This document shows positions 7,640-10,469 of a stretch of 10,469 bases of DNA, piece by piece. The stretch's first letter is position 1, and every line of letters begins with the position of its first letter. Both the position numbers and the translations under genes were made by a program. The stretch covers positions 75,908-86,376 of the forward strand of contig MU069710.1 of the NCBI GenBank assembly GCA_002284615.2, written 5' to 3'. The stretch comes from Dunaliella salina. Lineage: Eukaryota; Chlorophyta; Chlorophyceae; Chlamydomonadales; Dunaliellaceae. The notes below the pieces were generated by a model. That model did not search any database and was not told the origin of the DNA. It saw only the letters and a list, made by a program, of their open reading frames with translations.

Positions 7640-7653
7640 TTTTTTTTTTTTTT
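7640..7653. repeat. T14 homopolymer tract
   Basis: An uninterrupted run of 14 T on the plus strand (A14 in the transcript of the minus-strand gene). No flanking retroelement features were seen. Confidence 0.9.
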
Positions 7654-7769
7654 AAGGCGCGAAAATGAGACCGGTGAAATGAGGGCTACGAGGGCTCCTG
7701 GTCTGCTTATTTCAAGCAGCATTAGTGCTCGCCAGCTGACCCCACCAGGTAAAGCTTTCAACAGCTTGC

Positions 7770-8720
7770 AGAACCCTTTGGCTTGGCCAAATGTCTCTCA
7801 GGAGAGCAGAAATAGCCACTCACCTGCTAACGCGGCTGTGTCTGCGTCAAACAGCACTCATCACTCGCTGGCTCAGCCATCCGTGTACGCATCAACGGGC
7901 ATCACTTTATTAGGAGCACTCAGCGCTTGCTAGCTAAGCCTTGTGCATCAGCTTCAAGCAACCCTCAGTACTCATCAACTGACTGTTGCTGTGTTATGGT
8001 GAAACCGTGCCAGCAGCACTCAGCACTTGCTGGCTCGACCATGCATATCAACTTCAAGCAGCGCTCAGCACTCAATCTAGTGACATCACTATGTCTGCAG
8101 CATTATGAAGTCTTTGGTTTGGCCCAATATCTCTCATAGAGCAGCAATGGCCACTTATCTTCTGATGCGGCTGTGTCTGTGTCAAACAGCGCTCAGCACT
8201 CGCTGGCTCAGCCATGCGTGTCAACTTAAAGCAGCCCTCAGCGCCCATTAACTGACGTCTCTGTGTCAGCAGCACCCAGCACTCACTGGCTCAGCCAAGC
8301 GTGTCAACTTCAGCAGCCCTCAGCACTCAGTGACTGACATCGCTGTCGGCATTACCCAGCACTGGCTGGCTCAGCAATGCACGTCAACTTCAGGCAGCAA
8401 TTCCCAATCATCTACTCACAGTACTCACACAGATGCGAGTGCTGAACAGCACCAACTGCACAGAACTCGCATCTGTGTTGCTGACAGTACTGCGTCAGCA
8501 GCGCAGCACTCGATGGCTCAGTCATGTGTGTCTACTTCATGCAGCCCCCAGCACTCACCAACTGACAGTACTGCGCCAGCAGCACCCAGCACTCGCTGGC
8601 TCAGCCATGCATGTCGACGTCAAGCAGCCCTCAGCACACATCAACTGACATCACTGTGTCGACAACACTCACCCCTCGCTGGCAAAGTCATGGCCGTGTC
8701 AGCCGTCAGCAGTTCTGAAG
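7770..8720. repeat. Minisatellite, about 83-bp unit, with higher-order duplication
   Basis: A core CACTCGCTGGCTCAGCCATG recurs with substitutions, beginning near 7863, 7926, 8026, 8198, 8279, 8360, 8507, 8589 and 8672. Neighbouring units are often 80-83 bp apart and contain TCAACTTCAAGCAGCCCTCA and ACTGACATCACTGTGTC. A longer block at about 7770-7880 (TTTGGCTTGGCC, then GCGGCTGTGTCTGCGTCAAA) is repeated at about 8110-8215, so a set of units was duplicated together. The unit length is not a multiple of three and stops occur in most frames, so it is unlikely to encode protein. Confidence 0.9.
8427..8478. repeat. 14-bp perfect inverted repeat in the minisatellite
   Basis: ACACAGATGCGAGT at 8427-8440 pairs with ACTCGCATCTGTGT at 8465-8478 around a 24-nt loop. 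It replaces the normal repeat sequence between the units near 8360 and 8507, which explains the longer spacing there. Confidence 0.75.
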
Positions 8721-8972
8721 TGTCCTTTGGTTGAGGTGTGTGTGTGTCAGCTCAAGCAGCCCTGCTTGAAGCCGGCTGAAAGCACTCCTGTCATACCCAT
8801 GTGTGTCTGTGTGGTGTCACTTAAAGCTGAGACCAAAGCACCTTCAATTTTAACACCCCAGGTGCTGACTCACTCGGCATACCACGCAAACAAGTTACTG
8901 GCAGCAGTTGTTGCGCCTAGCCAGGTGTTGCTGTCCAAGCATAACATGAGGTTGGGCTCCCCCTCCACCCAC

Positions 8973-9127
8973 CACAAAGTTGCTGAGCTTCTCGTACATC
9001 TGCCACCACTCCGGCAGGGCATACTTGGACACCACAACGAACAGGGTGTACAGGTTCTCCGAGTCTACCAAGTGCTGGGGCTTCACCAGCGAGCTGCAAA
9101 CGTTTGTGGCCATGTAGGAATTGGTCA
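8973..9127 (-). CDS. V-ATPase subunit C, exon upstream of the VVPRSS block
   Basis: This exon of 155 nt enters with two bases of a split codon and ends in phase 0. It encodes TNSYMATNVCSSLVKPQH, then LVDSENLYTLFVVVSKY, then ALPEWWQMYEKLSNFV. The family has a GSL---LS-LVKP segment, (D/E)SE-L-TLL-VVPKY, then a W---YE-L---VVPRSS stretch, in the same order and with near-identical spacing. The donor is GTG|GTGGGT with GT at 8972-8971. It is chosen over an alternative three bases earlier because the family has two consecutive valines at this junction. The acceptor is either CAG at 9130-9128 (used here) or TTAG ending at 9137, which has the better pyrimidine tract and would add three codons (exon 8973-9136). 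Both give the same phase. Third positions are mostly G or C, unlike the surrounding intron. The preceding coding part is uncertain. Confidence 0.92.
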
Positions 9128-9535
9128 CTGCCATAGCTAAGATAGCAAAAGTAACTCATGGAGACATTGGGCGCAGGCAAGGGCTTCAACAGCAAGCTGC
9201 TGGTTGCAGATCAAAAAAGGGGTTGTTGAATTGCAAGTATGAATACTCTGTAAAACATGAGGTCCTGCCAGCAAGCAAGAGGGGATGTTGTGCATAAGAG
9301 GCACAAGCTGTTTCACAAACACCAAGCCTCATGAAACGCAGCAAGTGCCAAAAATAAAGAAAGTTTCACTGGAAAATGAAGCGACACATGAGGGCTTGAG
9401 ATAGGCGAGGCACAGGAAAAAGAAGAGATGAGGGGCATACCCATCTGGCTAGCAATCAATCGTTTCGACTGAAGGCCTTTTGTTCTGTATGTACAATAAC
9501 TAAATTGGGAGCTGTGAACACTGCCGCATATGCAC

Positions 9536-9569
9536 CTTCCCGGAGGGGATTCTCATTGATAGCCAGCAG
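9536..9569 (-). CDS. Possible small upstream exon of V-ATPase subunit C
   Basis: On the minus strand, an open stretch reads LLAINENPLRE plus one base and then meets a good donor, GAAG|GTGCAT, with GT at 9535-9534. A weaker acceptor (GAG) lies at 9572-9570. Phase agrees with the next exon: one base here plus two bases there make a complete codon. Plant subunit C has L-AIN just before the GSL segment, so the similarity is suggestive. However, joining these exons leaves about five more residues than the plant protein has between AIN and the LV motif. The exon would also be only 34 nt long. The phase match alone has a one in three chance of being accidental. It may be a genuine microexon, the 3' end of a longer exon, or coincidence. 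Confidence 0.3.
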
Positions 9570-9846
9570 CTCACAATAACAAAACCTTGTCGTGCCAGCA
9601 TTTCGTGGCGCAAGATGATACGCAGAACACCCTGGCATGCCATAGCACGCACTGCTTTCTATGCATACACTCTGTGGTGCATCATTTCCTGTGTTGATTC
9701 CATTCATACCTCTTGCCCTCACAGTGCTCATATTATATCACATTTTTGGTGCACACTGTCAGCTGCTCGTGCTTTTGTCAACCAATGCATTTCAGACCCT
9801 TTTCATGCCATGGGGCTTGCAACAGCAACAAACCGCAGTTTTGCTC

Positions 9847-9876
9847 CAGCAGCAGCAACAGCAGCAACAACAGCAG
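9847..9876. repeat. CAG/CAA triplet tract
   Basis: Ten triplets of CAG or CAA on the plus strand, with further CAACAG runs about 30 bp upstream. Plus-strand frames would read glutamine. The tract lies in what appears to be intron of a minus-strand gene, so it is most simply a microsatellite. Confidence 0.9.
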
Positions 9877-10016
9877 GTTGGCATACATGCTTGCGCTTTT
9901 GCCGACCTGGTACATGTACGCATGGTACATGCTATCAGCTGCTTGTGCTTTCGCCAACCTGGTGCATGCAGGAATCTGAACACTCATCCATTCCAACATG
10001 AATTCCTTCAAGACTC

Positions 10017-10288
10017 CAGCATGAGTTCCTTCAACACACACCTTATGTCACGCACAGACAGGTTGCCAGCATGCTTAAAAGGTGCCGCTCCCAGTGTGCT
10101 CTTCAGGACCATGTATTCACTGACCCATATCTTCAGGACCATGTATTCACCAAACCCATACTCTCATCCATATCTGCACCAGCATGAGTTCCTTCAACAC
10201 ACACACCTTATGTCGCGCACAGACAGGTTTCCAGCATGCTTGCGGGACGCCGCTCCCAGCGTGCTCTTCAGGACTGTGTATTCACTGA
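10017..10288. repeat. Direct duplication of a segment of about 107 bp
   Basis: The copy at 10017-10123 (starts CAGCATGAGTTCCTTCAACA) recurs at 10180-10288 with few differences, offset by about 163 bp. A shorter internal repeat, CTTCAGGACCATGTATTCAC, occurs twice in succession between them (about 10101-10120 and 10131-10150). Confidence 0.9.
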
Positions 10289-10402
10289 TCTTGACCTGCG
10301 CAGACAGCAATGCAACAGCAGGACGATGTGGGCGCAAAATAGGCTGTTCCATAGAGTGGTGTGGACACACAGCGCGAAGAAATGGATGCACACAGGGAGT
10401 GC

Positions 10403-10469
10403 GGGGGGGGGATGTGGACGCACAATTCAAAGGAGCGCAAAGACAAGGATGAACGGGGGAGGGGGGGGG
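10403..10469. repeat. Poly-G runs at the window end
   Basis: A run of nine G at 10403-10411 and a G-rich terminus at 10455-10469 interrupted by one A. They could form G-quadruplex structures or mark an assembly limit. No gene feature is seen here. Confidence 0.7.

Larger units (their letters stand above)
7122..8972 (-). other. Intron of 1,851 nt with two tandem arrays
   Basis: The donor GT is at 8972-8971 and the acceptor CAG at 7124-7122. The 3' end of the intron (7122 to about 7470) is a roughly 80-bp tandem array that copies the exon edge. The middle (about 7770-8720) is a minisatellite with an 83-bp period. About 7480-7770 is unassigned apart from a T14 tract at 7640-7653, and about 8720-8972 shows nothing recognisable. 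Confidence 0.88.
1..9127 (-). other. V-type proton ATPase subunit C gene, partial, with very large introns
   Basis: The firm exons at 8973-9127, 7005-7121 and 1-124 form one collinear minus-strand gene whose product is a soluble V1 subunit of the vacuolar proton pump. The pump uses ATP to acidify vacuoles and other endomembrane compartments. Subunit C acts on the cytosolic face, where it contacts the E/G stalks and subunit a. The visible exons total 396 nt, about 132 codons, of a protein usually near 380 residues. The upstream coding part is either beyond 10469 or not recognised; the C-terminal part lies before position 1. No promoter, start codon or polyadenylation site of this gene is in view. 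No second confident gene was found inside the introns. Confidence 0.9.
9128..10469 (-). other. Upstream intronic sequence, mostly non-coding
   Basis: Upstream of the exon at 8973-9127 I see only the candidate small exon at 9536-9569. The other contents are a CAG/CAA tract, a roughly 107-bp tandem duplication and poly-G runs. The expected N-terminal motifs of subunit C were not recognised on the minus strand here. This suggests that another long intron starts beyond the window edge or that some short exons were missed. Stretches of about 9140-9530 and 9570-9750 show no recognisable repeat. Confidence 0.6.

Noticed and set aside
8330..8734. A 134-codon plus-strand frame rich in Ser, Gln and Thr
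   Set aside because: It is a translation of the 83-bp minisatellite, whose unit length shifts frame from copy to copy.
9661..10452. A 263-codon plus-strand open frame with a polyglutamine stretch
   Set aside because: It is built from a CAG/CAA tract and a duplicated 107-bp segment, has no recognisable domain and runs into poly-G. It lies opposite the intron of a well-supported gene. Tandem repeats often keep long frames open by chance.

Overview
This window reads as the inside of one eukaryotic nuclear gene. On the minus strand, three short exons joined at GT-AG splice sites encode consecutive parts of the V-type proton ATPase subunit C (VHA-C; ATP6V1C in animals, DET3 in Arabidopsis). They lie at 8973-9127, 7005-7121 and 1-124. 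A possible fourth exon lies just upstream at 9536-9569. Both firm junctions keep the reading frame. The joined protein follows the known subunit C order: the LV-KP/LVDSE segment, the VVPRSS motif, EDN-Y, LFKRV, KG-QVR, then a charged helix ending in W--AYG. The gene is partial at both ends. Its N-terminal coding part lies beyond 10469 or was not recognised, and roughly the last 80 codons lie before position 1.

The exons prefer G or C at third codon positions (CTG, AAG, GTG, TCC). The introns are very long and packed with microsatellites, minisatellites, foldbacks and short transposon-like elements. This combination suggests a chlamydomonadalean green alga; a Dunaliella-like genome is one possibility, but that is an inference from style. 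No bacterial, organellar or viral gene was recognised.

Layout from left to right: last visible exon (1-124). Then one intron of 6,880 nt (125-7004). It holds a short tandem array, a 17-bp satellite, several foldback hairpins, two diverged repeat families, AT-rich arrays, a 725-bp non-autonomous element with 21-bp perfect inverted termini, and decayed copies of the 3' half of the neighbouring exon. Next comes the exon 7005-7121. Then an intron of 1,851 nt (7122-8972), with tandem copies of that exon's 5' edge and splice acceptor followed by a roughly 83-bp minisatellite. The exon 8973-9127 follows. Finally there is a repeat-rich upstream stretch (9128-10469) with a CAG/CAA tract, a tandem duplication and terminal poly-G runs.

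About 4% of the window is coding. The most unusual feature is that the small exon 7005-7121 sits between two separate tandem arrays. One has copied its acceptor edge and the other its donor edge, so potential decoy splice sites lie on both sides. I found no gene system beyond this one interrupted housekeeping gene.
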